Shown: positions 8,077 to 16,667 of the stretch, in pieces
Position numbering within the stretch: the stretch's first letter is position 1
Layout: every line of letters starts with the position of its first letter
Source: Phycisphaerales bacterium
GTDB taxonomy: Bacteria > Planctomycetota > Phycisphaerae > Phycisphaerales > SM1A02
NCBI GenBank assembly: GCA_012965315.1
Contig: DTSO01000048.1
Location: 1-33,619, forward strand
DNA length: 33,619 nt
Reading direction: 5' to 3'
Made by a program: the position numbers and the translations under genes
Notes under the pieces: model-generated
Database searches by the model: none
Told to the model about the DNA's origin: nothing
What the model saw: the letters and a program-made list of their open reading frames with translations, nothing else

Positions 8077-9214
8077 ATCTGTATTCCTTCTCATTGCTAT
8101 ATGTTTAACGAGTTGTGGTGAATCACATAAAACTTCAAAACCCGTTGCAACAACAGAATCAAAACTTGCTGCAATAAAGACACTCAACGCAATTATCAAA
8201 CCATCCACCTCGGCAAAAGTGACCACTTCGAACGACATCGATTGGCCGGCAGGCGAGTTACCGTGGGACAGATTTACCCTCCCTTTAATTTCGCCAAACG
8301 GATTACATGCAATCGTTCAACTTGGAAAAACGCCTCAACTCAATCAGCTTTGCGGCCGCAAGAACACTCCTATCACGACAACTTCGATTGAACTGCATGC
8401 GCTTGATCCACTACAAGGAAGGCGTATAGCACCACACGTAATTGATCGAAAGGGTCTTATCATCGGCAGAAGTGTAAACAATCAATTTGCACTTGTAGAG
8501 TTACCCGCTGGTGAAAATGGGCGGTGGATTGGAGAAATCGATTGGGCAACGGGCTCACTACGCTGGATTGTTTCCGATGATGCTATAAATTGTTTTTCAA
8601 CTACAAATCCGGCTGGTGATATTGCGTGGTCACGAAGAGAACAAGATAACAATCGTTTCCACCTTGTTGTAAAAACTTCACGCGGACAACGAGTAATTGA
8701 CGACGGTTCTAGCGATTGGCTTTTGCCTTCCTTTGTAGGGAATGATCGGCTTCGCGCATTTCAAATTTCAAACGGTCGCCTTTCGCTGGTTGAATTTGAC
8801 CTTCGTGCAACAAATCCAATGCAAACATCCCTTGCACTTCCAATTCTTCAATCGGGCGCAACACGTGAAATTGCGTGGCAAATAGCAACGACAAACTCTG
8901 TCTCGACAGTAAATTATCCAAGCGCTTTTTATCACCCTATCCGAAAGAGAATGGTAGTTTGGCAACCGAGTGAGGTTTTAGACACCGTTGCACTTGAACC
9001 AAAAAGTATAGCGGCCGTACCAATTGCAGATGGTTCATGGCTTGTCGCAACCACGAACAGGGTACTCCGTCAGTCAAGTACTGGCGAAAACGGTATCCAC
9101 TTACGCAATCGGTTTGCAATTCCTATTGCTACAACCTCATCACAGTGGACACATCTGTTACTTATTCCTGACGGCAACCGTCTTCAAATTCGCGCAATCA
9201 ATATCGACAAGTAA
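8054..9214 (+). CDS. Secretin-linked lipoprotein of unknown function
   Basis: 386 residues from ATG 8054, starting 23 bp inside gspD. The N-terminus 'SVFLLIAICLTSCGES' is a lipoprotein signal with lipobox Leu-Thr-Ser-Cys and acylated Cys21; Gly follows at +2, so outer-membrane sorting is plausible. The rest is beta-rich with repeated patterns such as 'WDRFTLPLISPNGLHAIVQ', 'IGEIDWATGSLRWIV' and 'NRFHLVVKTSRGQRVI', which suggest a beta-propeller-like fold, though no family signature was recognised. Tight linkage to gspD suggests a role in secretin assembly or in the same outer-membrane complex (inference). It is too large for a classical pilotin (about 130 residues). Confidence 0.7.
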   Translation: MTRPTTSKSVFLLIAICLTSCGESHKTSKPVATTESKLAAIKTLNAIIKPSTSAKVTTSNDIDWPAGELPWDRFTLPLISPNGLHAIVQLGKTPQLNQLCGRKNTPITTTSIELHALDPLQGRRIAPHVIDRKGLIIGRSVNNQFALVELPAGENGRWIGEIDWATGSLRWIVSDDAINCFSTTNPAGDIAWSRREQDNNRFHLVVKTSRGQRVIDDGSSDWLLPSFVGNDRLRAFQISNGRLSLVEFDLRATNPMQTSLALPILQSGATREIAWQIATTNSVSTVNYPSAFYHPIRKRMVVWQPSEVLDTVALEPKSIAAVPIADGSWLVATTNRVLRQSSTGENGIHLRNRFAIPIATTSSQWTHLLLIPDGNRLQIRAINIDK

Positions 9215-9234
9215 CGTTCTGTTACTCCATTTTT
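9210..9234 (+). terminator. Hairpin with T tract at convergent gene ends
   Basis: The arms AGTAAC (9210-9215) and GTTACT (9221-9226) with a 5-base loop are followed by a five-T run (9230-9234). The stem contains the plus-strand stop (TAA 9212-9214) in one arm and the minus-strand stop (9222-9224) in the other. It is orientated to terminate plus-strand transcription. Confidence 0.5.
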
Positions 9235-11324
9235 GTTACCGTTGAACTCATGCTTTCATCTTGAATATATGTTTTTGGAGCATAGAAGTAACCAACAAAT
9301 ACAAATATAATCGCAGTACCTAGCATTAACCAAGTAAAGAACTCAAAGTAAGCAGCACCCGCGAGTGTAATCGCTCCACCTAGTTGCCATGTTATTGCAA
9401 AATTGTGATTCTGTTTAGCAATGTCATCTGCTTGCATTGCATCTGAAGTTGGAAGAAATTGTTCCCAAGTTGCTGTTGTGTCTCCACCTGCAATTGCTTT
9501 TTCCGCTGCAATTTCTGCCTTTCGTTTAACAAGCCACGGATGTTGGGGCTTCACGCCAGGTTCTACTGCAGACGCTTTTGCCTCAGCTGCCATTTCTTCT
9601 TGCTGTTGAACAGTGTAAGATTCGACTTGCACTTCTGCACGAACATCATTCGTTGTCATAAACAGTTGGTCAGGACCATCGCTCGAAATTTCAAAGTTTT
9701 TACGATTCACTAAACGATAATGAAGCGGTTTGCCCCATGGGTCTTCTAGGTTTCTAATCGCTGTCGTGCCCTCATCTTCAAAAGGAAGTCGGTCGTTCTG
9801 ATCCCAAAACTGCCCAATATTGGCGACGGCTTCTTGAATAACTGCAACTTCAGAAGTTACAAGCGACTGCCTCGATAAGTCGGGTGCATACCCAACGCGG
9901 ATATCGTCTTCACCTATTGATTTTTCCCAACCACGTATAAGTAATTCAAATCCATTCTCGGAAGCTGCATACACCATGCCATGTTCAACAGCACTTTGCT
10001 TGCGTTTATCGTGCGTTGCTTGTGTTACTTCTGTATCTGCTTCTTCAACGCCCCACTTTGCAACGAGTGATTTAGCGTCAGCGAGTCCATCAGGAACAAC
10101 AATGAAATGGTTCACGCCAGCGGTAAACAAATTGCCTAGTGAAACGCTCATCAAAAATAACGCCATGATGACGGATTTCATTTTCTTTGGCGCTTGTGTA
10201 TACGCGAATTCTAACCCCGTAATAGAAACCATTACTTCAGATGCGGTTAAGATTGCGTACGCTAGGACTTGCCAACCGATTGATGGTCGTTCTCCTGCAT
10301 CAATCCATCCTTGCACAACACCTACCATTGCGAAGCCCCCAACCATGACAAATAAACCAATTGAGATTTTTCGAATTGGTGTCAACTTCCAGACTTTATT
10401 AATCAAGGGATAGACTGCAAATTGAAAAATTGGAATGTAAAGCAAAATCATAATTGGATTAACCGCTTGAATTTGCGATGAAAGCCAATGCATGCCAAGC
10501 CAATTTCGATTCAAATCTTCTGCTTGCAAAACCCACGATGAGCCAGTCTGGTCAAATAAGGCCCAAAATACTGCGATGAAGATAAAGATTATCGCTAATT
10601 TCGAAATAGCATTTAATCCTACACCGCTGAACGTCTCTCTAAACCAACCCATTCCACCCGCTGGAATATGGACGAACACCTTTCTGCCCATCCAAAATGC
10701 AATTGTGGCTAATGCCATCAAAACTCCAGGCACGCCAAATGCCCAATGTGGGCCGTACCAATTTAAGAGCCACGGTGTTAGCATCGTTGACAAAAATGCA
10801 CCAGTATTGATGGAGAAGTAGAACCAACCAAATACTTTTTCAAGCAGTGCGGAGTTCTTTGAACCGAACTGATCACCAACATGCGCAGAAACACATGGCT
10901 TAATACCACCAGAACCAACCGAGATTAAAACTAAACCGATGGCTAAAACAATCCCAGGGGACATTTCCAACCACGCTGTCGAGCCCATCATTGCGAGCAC
11001 ACCATGCCCTGCACAATAAACAACGCTGAGTAACATAATTGTTAGGTATTTACCGAGAACAATATCAGCTAGCAATGCGCCCATGATTGGGAAGAAGTAC
11101 ACAGCAGTTGTAAAGAGATGGTAATTTTCCATTGCAGCTGGTCGAGACATTGCTTCAGTGCCAGACCCCGGCAGCAAAAACAAATACTGCGTCATAAAAA
11201 TGACGAGAATGCCCTTCATGCCATAAAAACTAAACCGTTCAGCAGCCTCATTGCCAATGATGTACGGAATGCCGCGTGGCATTTTCTCTGATAAAACAGG
11301 AGCTTTTAAATAGTTGTTCGACAT
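9222..11324 (-). CDS. POT (PTR2) family proton-dependent oligopeptide transporter with a pseudopilin-like insertion
   Basis: 700 residues, about 200 more than usual bacterial POT transporters. The N-terminal motif 'NEAAERFSFYGMKGIL' (residues 25-40) matches the ExxERFxYY signature that couples protons to di- and tripeptide uptake, and 'GSGGIKPCVSAHVGDQFG' is the PTR2 family signature loop. Membrane helices fill residues about 18-405, then two more lie at about 645-682. Between them is a hydrophilic insertion (about 410-640). Residues about 488-566 of it resemble the C-terminal domain of the major pseudopilin GspG: a helix 'VIQEAVANIGQFWDQNDRLP', then 'LEDPWGKPLHYRL', 'FEISSDGPDQLF' and 'NDV'. 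An Ala/Glu-rich helix follows (565-620). The gene starts 6 bp after the asparaginase-like gene and probably shares its operon. The transporter call is firm; the insertion's role is unknown. Confidence 0.9.
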   Translation of the reverse strand: MSNNYLKAPVLSEKMPRGIPYIIGNEAAERFSFYGMKGILVIFMTQYLFLLPGSGTEAMSRPAAMENYHLFTTAVYFFPIMGALLADIVLGKYLTIMLLSVVYCAGHGVLAMMGSTAWLEMSPGIVLAIGLVLISVGSGGIKPCVSAHVGDQFGSKNSALLEKVFGWFYFSINTGAFLSTMLTPWLLNWYGPHWAFGVPGVLMALATIAFWMGRKVFVHIPAGGMGWFRETFSGVGLNAISKLAIIFIFIAVFWALFDQTGSSWVLQAEDLNRNWLGMHWLSSQIQAVNPIMILLYIPIFQFAVYPLINKVWKLTPIRKISIGLFVMVGGFAMVGVVQGWIDAGERPSIGWQVLAYAILTASEVMVSITGLEFAYTQAPKKMKSVIMALFLMSVSLGNLFTAGVNHFIVVPDGLADAKSLVAKWGVEEADTEVTQATHDKRKQSAVEHGMVYAASENGFELLIRGWEKSIGEDDIRVGYAPDLSRQSLVTSEVAVIQEAVANIGQFWDQNDRLPFEDEGTTAIRNLEDPWGKPLHYRLVNRKNFEISSDGPDQLFMTTNDVRAEVQVESYTVQQQEEMAAEAKASAVEPGVKPQHPWLVKRKAEIAAEKAIAGGDTTATWEQFLPTSDAMQADDIAKQNHNFAITWQLGGAITLAGAAYFEFFTWLMLGTAIIFVFVGYFYAPKTYIQDESMSSTVTKME

Positions 11325-11330
11325 TTGTGT

Positions 11331-11849
11331 TTAACTCTCTTTTTTAATAAAACGTAAGTTTTCTTTATCTTTTACAACGCCTGGGAATTTCAATACGCGA
11401 TTATGCATCACGACATACACCCCAGCTTCTAGTAATTTTACAACGGAAAAGGATTCAACAAGATTTTGCAGTGCATCTGTGTTTTTCATAATCCAAGGTC
11501 GCATCGCACCAGTAAGGACGCACGGTACGTCAATTGCAGGTTGCAAAGCAACAATACAATCTCCTGTTTGAGAAAGTGTATCTGTACCATGAACAATTAT
11601 TACGCCGTCAAAGGTTTGAGCGCATTCCTGTACTGTTGTGGCAATCAATCGATGGTCTTCCTCTGACATATCCAAACTATCTTTGTCCATCAATTGAACG
11701 CGTGTTATTTCAACACCTTCAAGTTGTAACGAACCGAGCATAAATTCAAGCACTGAAGTTCCATTCGCAAGAATACCTTCCTGTGCGTCGTACGTTTTCT
11801 CGATTGTTCCGCCAGTTGAAATTAAGGCGACTTGAAATAGCTTTTCCAA
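11331..11849 (-). CDS. Single-domain asparaginase-like protein
   Basis: 172 residues from TTG 11849, preferred over ATG 11876 because GGAG lies 8 bases before it and because family members begin a few residues before the 'VALISTGGTIEKTYD' strand. That motif carries the first catalytic threonine. The second, 'VIIVHGTDTLSQTG', holds the Thr-Asp pair, and 'VLTGAMRPW' is the usual third element. Only the N-terminal alpha/beta domain of type I/II L-asparaginases is present (full enzymes are about 320-340 residues); the C-terminal domain is missing, with a short basic tail instead. Stand-alone N-terminal asparaginase domain proteins are known in bacteria, so this may be intact rather than broken; its substrate is uncertain. 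It overlaps the start region of the DUF255 gene's end and precedes the peptide transporter. Confidence 0.8.
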   Translation of the reverse strand: MEKLFQVALISTGGTIEKTYDAQEGILANGTSVLEFMLGSLQLEGVEITRVQLMDKDSLDMSEEDHRLIATTVQECAQTFDGVIIVHGTDTLSQTGDCIVALQPAIDVPCVLTGAMRPWIMKNTDALQNLVESFSVVKLLEAGVYVVMHNRVLKFPGVVKDKENLRFIKKES

Positions 11850-11854
11850 TGAAA

Positions 11855-14221
11855 TCACTCCACGATTATCGTACAAGGCACACGAGTATCTTCTCTTTCA
11901 AGGCAAGTGCTTTCATTACACGATTGCCAACTTGCCATGATTGTTACCATCCCATTTGCATTTGCATTTGCCGTGGCAGTAATTGGAATTGAAACTGATC
12001 CGCCAAACACTGCAACTTTTTCTCCAGCGGATGTCATTAATTCGCTTTCTGGCCAATCTATTTTCAGTGTTACATTATCATCAAGTGATTTGAATGCAAG
12101 AGGCACTGTAAATTCACTCACTGGGTTATTCGAGTTAACGTGCCAACCTTTCGCCATTTGCAAGGTCACATTGAATGTAACTGATTCACCTTTGGCAACT
12201 TGTAACGATACATTTTCGCAAGTCATCCGAACCATGGATGTGTCTCCCAAGGATGGTTCCCATGTTAAGTTAAATTTTTCTGGGTGTGAACCAAACAACG
12301 TATTTAAGTGCATCGTTGCAACGACTGCTGCGAGTGGTTGAGAATTAATCAACTGAGACTCACTGTCAACAGTTGCAATTGCATCGGTTAAAAAACGTGC
12401 TTCATTAGTCGCTTCAGATAAAGCGATTAAATCACCGAGTATGAACGAAGTTGCAGCAGGAATTGCACCATCGGAGAGCGCTCTTGTGCGAACGAACAAA
12501 TCTGATTTGCCTTTTTCGGTGTCATACCAGCCCTCACCGTCAACGTAAAACAATGCGCGCGCTTTATCATATAAAACAATTGCTGCATCAAGCATTTTTT
12601 GATTGCGGTTAGCATCATAGATTGCGAGCAAGCCACGAATGAGTGAGGCATAATCAATTAGAAAAGCTTCAGTTCCACCCTTTCCATTTCGCCAAGTGCG
12701 AAGCAATTTTCCATTGCTTAATTTCATTTCAGACAAAATGAAATTTGCCGCCTTTGTAGCTCTATCAACCCAAACTTCATTTTGCATTATCTTGCCTGCA
12801 TGTGCGTAACCGGCAATCATAATGCCATTCCATGCAGTAATAATCTTATCATCTGTTAAGGGCTGGTCGCGCGTGTCACGAACTTTCAGTAATGCGAGGT
12901 TAATTGCGTCAACTCGAGCACGGAATGCTTCGTACGACATTTTGTTTTTGGACGCGAGCTTCTCAGGGTGATTTGTAAAATACAAAACATTTGTAGGTGG
13001 CTCTTCGGGATGGTGTGGGTCTTGAAAGTTTGTGCCAGTATTCACGCCATACACAGAAAGGATGAAATCAATTTCATCTTCCATTCCAGCTGCTTCTAAT
13101 GTTTCACGAATTTGTGATTCTCGCCAAAGATATGTTTCGCCTTCTAAATGATTTGTTTCTGCATCCTGAGCCGAAAAGAAACCGCCGTCGGGAGCGCTGA
13201 GTTCTCTATCTACATACGAAAGTGTTTCTTCGATTACTTTTGCAAATGACGGATCACCTGTCAATTCATACGCTTTGGCGTAGGTTGAAACAAGTTGCCC
13301 GTTGTCGTACAACATTTTTTCAAAGTGAGGAACAAGCCACTTTGCGTCAGTTGAATACCGATGAAAACCACCACCAACCTGATCGTACATTCCACCCATC
13401 AACATACTATCGAGTGTTTTCTTAACTGCTTTGTGAACTTGCGGAATGTCCCAACCCGCCGACATTAAAAAGTCACTGTAAATTGGCATTGGAAATTTAG
13501 GTCTTCCAGAAAAACCGCCAAGGTCTGAATCAAATCGGGAAAGCAAAGCCGAAACACCGTTGGTTACAACATCGCTGGTCAAAGGAACTGGCGCTTGCAG
13601 TGATGTCAATCGTGAAATCACTGCATTGGCTACCAGTTCTGCTCGGTCGAGTATTACTTTTTTATCTGTTACCCACTTGGCTTGAATCGTTTTCATGAAG
13701 TTGATGAAGTCTGGTTTCGATAAATAAGTCGCTCCCCAAACTGGTTTTAAATCGTTTGGCTCAAGGAAAAGCGAAATCGGCCAACCGCCCCTTCCTCTTG
13801 TAATTAATTGCAACGCAGTCATATATATTTCATCAATGTCTGGACGCTCTTCTCGGTCAACTTTAACCGCAATAAAATCTTTGTTCAGCCAATCTGCTAC
13901 TTCTTGATTTTCAAAACATTCTCGTTCCATAACATGACACCAATAACAGGTGGAATACCCAATACTTAAGAAAATTAATTTGTCTTGGTCTCTCGCTGCT
14001 TCGAACGCCTCCTCACCCCAAGAATACCAATGCACTGGGTTGTACTGGTGTTGAAGTAAATACGGGCTCGTTGTCTCCCCCAAGTGATTTCGTCCAGCGC
14101 TCGCTGGGCGTGGGCCTTGCTCTGGTTGAGCATTTTCATCGCCCATTGCTGATGCATTACTTAAAAAACATGGAAGTACACAAAATAGACTAAGAAGGGT
14201 TAAAAATAGATATTCTTTCAT
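11855..14221 (-). CDS. Secreted DUF255 (SSP411/YyaL-type) thioredoxin-fold protein with C-terminal DsbD-alpha-like domain
   Basis: 788 residues with a signal peptide (about 1-25, ending SNASA), unusual because most DUF255 proteins are cytoplasmic. Residues 44-160 are the DUF255 thioredoxin-like domain ('SPYLLQHQYNPVHWYSWGEEA', Cys92-Tyr-Trp-Cys95, 'VKVDREERPDID', and the cis-Pro loop 'GGWPISLF'). The middle (about 220-640) is the alpha/alpha toroid-like part with 'WLVPHFEKMLYDNGQL', 'GGFFSAQDAET' and 'KIITAWNGIMIAG'. The last 130 residues, with 'KGWHVNSNNP', 'WPESELM' and Cys-Asn-Glu-Ser-Thr-Cys, look like the DsbD N-terminal (alpha) domain, which shuttles electrons in the periplasm. A periplasmic thiol-redox role is therefore likely. 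It is the first gene of the unit with the asparaginase-like and POT genes and is divergent from the gene at 14291. Confidence 0.85.
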   Translation of the reverse strand: MKEYLFLTLLSLFCVLPCFLSNASAMGDENAQPEQGPRPASAGRNHLGETTSPYLLQHQYNPVHWYSWGEEAFEAARDQDKLIFLSIGYSTCYWCHVMERECFENQEVADWLNKDFIAVKVDREERPDIDEIYMTALQLITRGRGGWPISLFLEPNDLKPVWGATYLSKPDFINFMKTIQAKWVTDKKVILDRAELVANAVISRLTSLQAPVPLTSDVVTNGVSALLSRFDSDLGGFSGRPKFPMPIYSDFLMSAGWDIPQVHKAVKKTLDSMLMGGMYDQVGGGFHRYSTDAKWLVPHFEKMLYDNGQLVSTYAKAYELTGDPSFAKVIEETLSYVDRELSAPDGGFFSAQDAETNHLEGETYLWRESQIRETLEAAGMEDEIDFILSVYGVNTGTNFQDPHHPEEPPTNVLYFTNHPEKLASKNKMSYEAFRARVDAINLALLKVRDTRDQPLTDDKIITAWNGIMIAGYAHAGKIMQNEVWVDRATKAANFILSEMKLSNGKLLRTWRNGKGGTEAFLIDYASLIRGLLAIYDANRNQKMLDAAIVLYDKARALFYVDGEGWYDTEKGKSDLFVRTRALSDGAIPAATSFILGDLIALSEATNEARFLTDAIATVDSESQLINSQPLAAVVATMHLNTLFGSHPEKFNLTWEPSLGDTSMVRMTCENVSLQVAKGESVTFNVTLQMAKGWHVNSNNPVSEFTVPLAFKSLDDNVTLKIDWPESELMTSAGEKVAVFGGSVSIPITATANANANGMVTIMASWQSCNESTCLEREDTRVPCTIIVE

Positions 14222-14237
14222 GCCACTATGCTATCAC

Positions 14238-14271
14238 AGGAGGTGAAATGAGTGAAGTGCATCGAACGTAA
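14238..14271 (+). other. Consensus ribosome site with a seven-codon reading frame
   Basis: A perfect AGGAGG (14238-14243) stands 4 bases before ATG 14248, which opens a frame of only seven codons (MSEVHRT) ending in TAA at 14269-14271. The membrane-protein gene 20-56 bases downstream has no comparable ribosome site. This may be a leader peptide coupling translation to that gene. Confidence 0.35.
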
Positions 14272-14290
14272 ATAAATTTATGAAATTGAG

Positions 14291-15142
14291 GTGGGTTCGT
14301 ATCCCAATGACGATAATAGAAAAGCAATGGATCAAATAACCCCCACATTAGTCCCATTTATCGTTCCTGCAATCGCAGGGATTACTGCGCTAATTTTATT
14401 GGTTGCGGGCGGAAAACTTCTCAAATCTGCAATTGGGCTAAGTGCTGGATTGCTAGGGGCAGGTGCTGGGCTGATGCTTGCACCAACACTTTCAGTCGAT
14501 ATTTCTCCATTCATACTCGCACTCATTTTTGGCATCATTTGTGCCATTGTGGCTGTGTACATTGCAAAATTTGCCATCATGCTTTTGTTAAGTATTTCCT
14601 TTGCTTGCGTTTTACCCGTAGCCACTTGGTCCATCGCTGGGTTAGACGATGGCAAAGAAGTCGCTGAGGATGTCTACGTTGCAGCGACGACTCCAGACGA
14701 GCAGTCTCAACCCGTCAACCAAGACCAACATGCTCTTACTCTTACGCAAGATGCTATGACAACTGCTATCTCAATGCTCAGCAGCGATGCTTCGCGTGTT
14801 CTAGGCACCGGGAAACGACGCGCATTTGCAGCCTGGGACGCTGTCCCGAATGGGCCACGCATGATGTTGGTCGGATCTGTTATTGCAGGTCTTTTATTAG
14901 GTCTCTTAGTTTCGACGTTCATGCCGTTTTACTCTGCGGCTATTGTGACATCCGTTGGAGGTAGCATATTGCTTGTAGAAGCAGTGCGAAACAGTATCAC
15001 ACTGATTTGGTCACAGAATTCTATGGCTGAACTTACCCCAACGGTATTAGTCGTAACCATCGCTTGTATCGCAATTGCTGGACTTGGTTTGCAAGTAACA
15101 CTCTTTAAGAAATCACCAAAATTGCTTCGCGCAGAAGCGTAA
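14291..15142 (+). CDS. Multi-pass membrane protein of unknown function
   Basis: 283 residues from GTG 14291; ATG 14327 (MDQITPTLVPF) is an equally good start and begins right before the first helix. Hydrophobic segments lie at about 20-42, 45-65, 70-90, 90-112, then after a soluble loop (115-185) at about 190-215, 217-240 and 250-272. Glycine-rich packing patterns ('GLSAGLLGAGAGLML', 'GSVIAGLLLGLLV') resemble TM segments of small unknown membrane proteins such as DUF4203-like families, but I cannot assign one. It is isolated: divergent from the DUF255 gene and convergent with nuoN (22 bp gap). Confidence 0.65.
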   Translation: MGSYPNDDNRKAMDQITPTLVPFIVPAIAGITALILLVAGGKLLKSAIGLSAGLLGAGAGLMLAPTLSVDISPFILALIFGIICAIVAVYIAKFAIMLLLSISFACVLPVATWSIAGLDDGKEVAEDVYVAATTPDEQSQPVNQDQHALTLTQDAMTTAISMLSSDASRVLGTGKRRAFAAWDAVPNGPRMMLVGSVIAGLLLGLLVSTFMPFYSAAIVTSVGGSILLVEAVRNSITLIWSQNSMAELTPTVLVVTIACIAIAGLGLQVTLFKKSPKLLRAEA

Positions 15143-15164
15143 TACTCTATTGGTTACAAGCGAA

Positions 15165-16667
15165 TTATTCTTCTGGCATAACAACGGCTTGTTCAGCATC
15201 TGCCATGAGAGATGTAAGAACAAGTGGTCCGCCGATTGCGATAATTGCAGATAGCACTGCAGCGATCAATGGCCATCGCAGCGTAACTGAAACACCTTCA
15301 CTTCGAGGAGTTGTTGAGGACAACAAACTAAGCCCAATCAATCGCAAGTAATACCAAGCGCTAATTGCACTTGCAACTACAGCGATTAAAACAAGCAGTA
15401 ATTGCCCTGCTGCAATACCTGCTGCGAATAAAAGTAACTTTCCCCAGAAACCAAAGAGAGGTGGAATTCCAAGCAAGGAACCACACGAAACTGCAAGAGA
15501 TGTTGCCGCTAGTGGGCTCCGTTTATGTAACCCTGAAATATCTTCAAGGGAATCAACACGGTCTCCATCACGAGACAAGCAAGCAAGTGTTGCAAATGCT
15601 GAAGTATTTGTTGCACCGTAGATGACTAGGTATACGAGCACTGCCACTATACCAAGTGGCGGGCCAGCAATGACACCAATAAGCATGTATCCACTGTGGG
15701 CAATTGAACTATATCCAAGCATTCTTTGCGCAGATGTTTGTAGCAACGCGCCAATGTTACCAAGCAACATTGTCAAGACTGCAACAACCCATAATGCCAT
15801 TTCAATTGCAGGTGGCAGTCCGTTCTCGTCCCAACCTACAAGTGTGCAGAGCATAATAATTGCAAGCATACCTGCGGTTTTTGGAATGAATGCTAAAAAT
15901 GCAGTGACAGCTGCTGAAGCTCCTTGATACACATCAGGTGCATACAAGTGCATTGGTGCTGCGGCAATTTTATAACACAAGCCAAATATCGCAAGCAACA
16001 AACCAATTTGTCCGAAGACAGAGATGCCGCCTTCAGCTCGTTGGGCTGCAAAAACATCGACCATTTCTGTGAATACAAAAGTTCCAGTTGCACCATAAAG
16101 CAATGCAAAACCGTAAAGCATCAATGCTGCGGAAACTGCACCAAGGAAAAAATACTTCATTGCTGCTTCTTGAGCAACTTTTGACCAGCGACTAATTGCA
16201 ACCATCACGTATGTTGGAAGTGAAACTAACTCAAGCGCGAGAAACAACCAAATCAAATCGCGAGCTTCGCAGATGAGCATGACGCCAGCAATACTTAATA
16301 AAAGTAATGCGTGGTATTCGCCACCGCTCGTTCGTAACGCGCTGAATGTCGCTTTGCCTTTTGCAATTGCGTGTTCATATTTTCTATCCATCAATCCACC
16401 TGAAGTCATAACAAGCAGAATGCCTATCAACGCTGCAAAGAACTTGACGTACTTGCCAATATTTGGAAGCAGCGTATCAGCTGTTGCGAGGTGTTCGGTT
16501 GTGTAAACAAATGGGATTGAGATACATGCGACAGCGAGGAATGCACAAGCGATAAACCCGACGCCCCTTCGTATTGCAGCAGTGTTAACCAAACCACCAA
16601 TCGCACATGTAATAGCACCAACAAGCAATATTAATTCTGGAATTAAGAACCAGAGACGATCAGCCAT
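15165..16667 (-). CDS. nuoN: NADH-quinone oxidoreductase subunit N
   Basis: 500 residues, close to the usual 480-500, with about 14 membrane helices. Family signatures include 'LIWLFLALELVSLPTYVMVAI', 'AAMKYFFLGAVSAALMLYGFALLYG', 'AAPMHLYAPDVYQGASAAVTAFLAFIPKTAG' and 'MLGYSSIAHSGYMLIG'. The buried glutamate (LALELVS) and lysines (MKYF, IPKTAG) of the proton channel are present. It is one of three antiporter-like subunits of the complex I membrane arm and pumps protons as quinone is reduced. ATG 16667 has GGAGG 7 bases upstream and overlaps the end of nuoM by 8 bp. It is the last gene of the nuoJKLMN unit. Confidence 0.96.
   Translation of the reverse strand: MADRLWFLIPELILLVGAITCAIGGLVNTAAIRRGVGFIACAFLAVACISIPFVYTTEHLATADTLLPNIGKYVKFFAALIGILLVMTSGGLMDRKYEHAIAKGKATFSALRTSGGEYHALLLLSIAGVMLICEARDLIWLFLALELVSLPTYVMVAISRWSKVAQEAAMKYFFLGAVSAALMLYGFALLYGATGTFVFTEMVDVFAAQRAEGGISVFGQIGLLLAIFGLCYKIAAAPMHLYAPDVYQGASAAVTAFLAFIPKTAGMLAIIMLCTLVGWDENGLPPAIEMALWVVAVLTMLLGNIGALLQTSAQRMLGYSSIAHSGYMLIGVIAGPPLGIVAVLVYLVIYGATNTSAFATLACLSRDGDRVDSLEDISGLHKRSPLAATSLAVSCGSLLGIPPLFGFWGKLLLFAAGIAAGQLLLVLIAVVASAISAWYYLRLIGLSLLSSTTPRSEGVSVTLRWPLIAAVLSAIIAIGGPLVLTSLMADAEQAVVMPEE

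Noticed and set aside
11941-11990. Short tandem TTTGCA repeats
   Set aside because: They encode an Ala-Asn run inside the DUF255 gene and are only three units long; no sign of a CRISPR or regulatory repeat.
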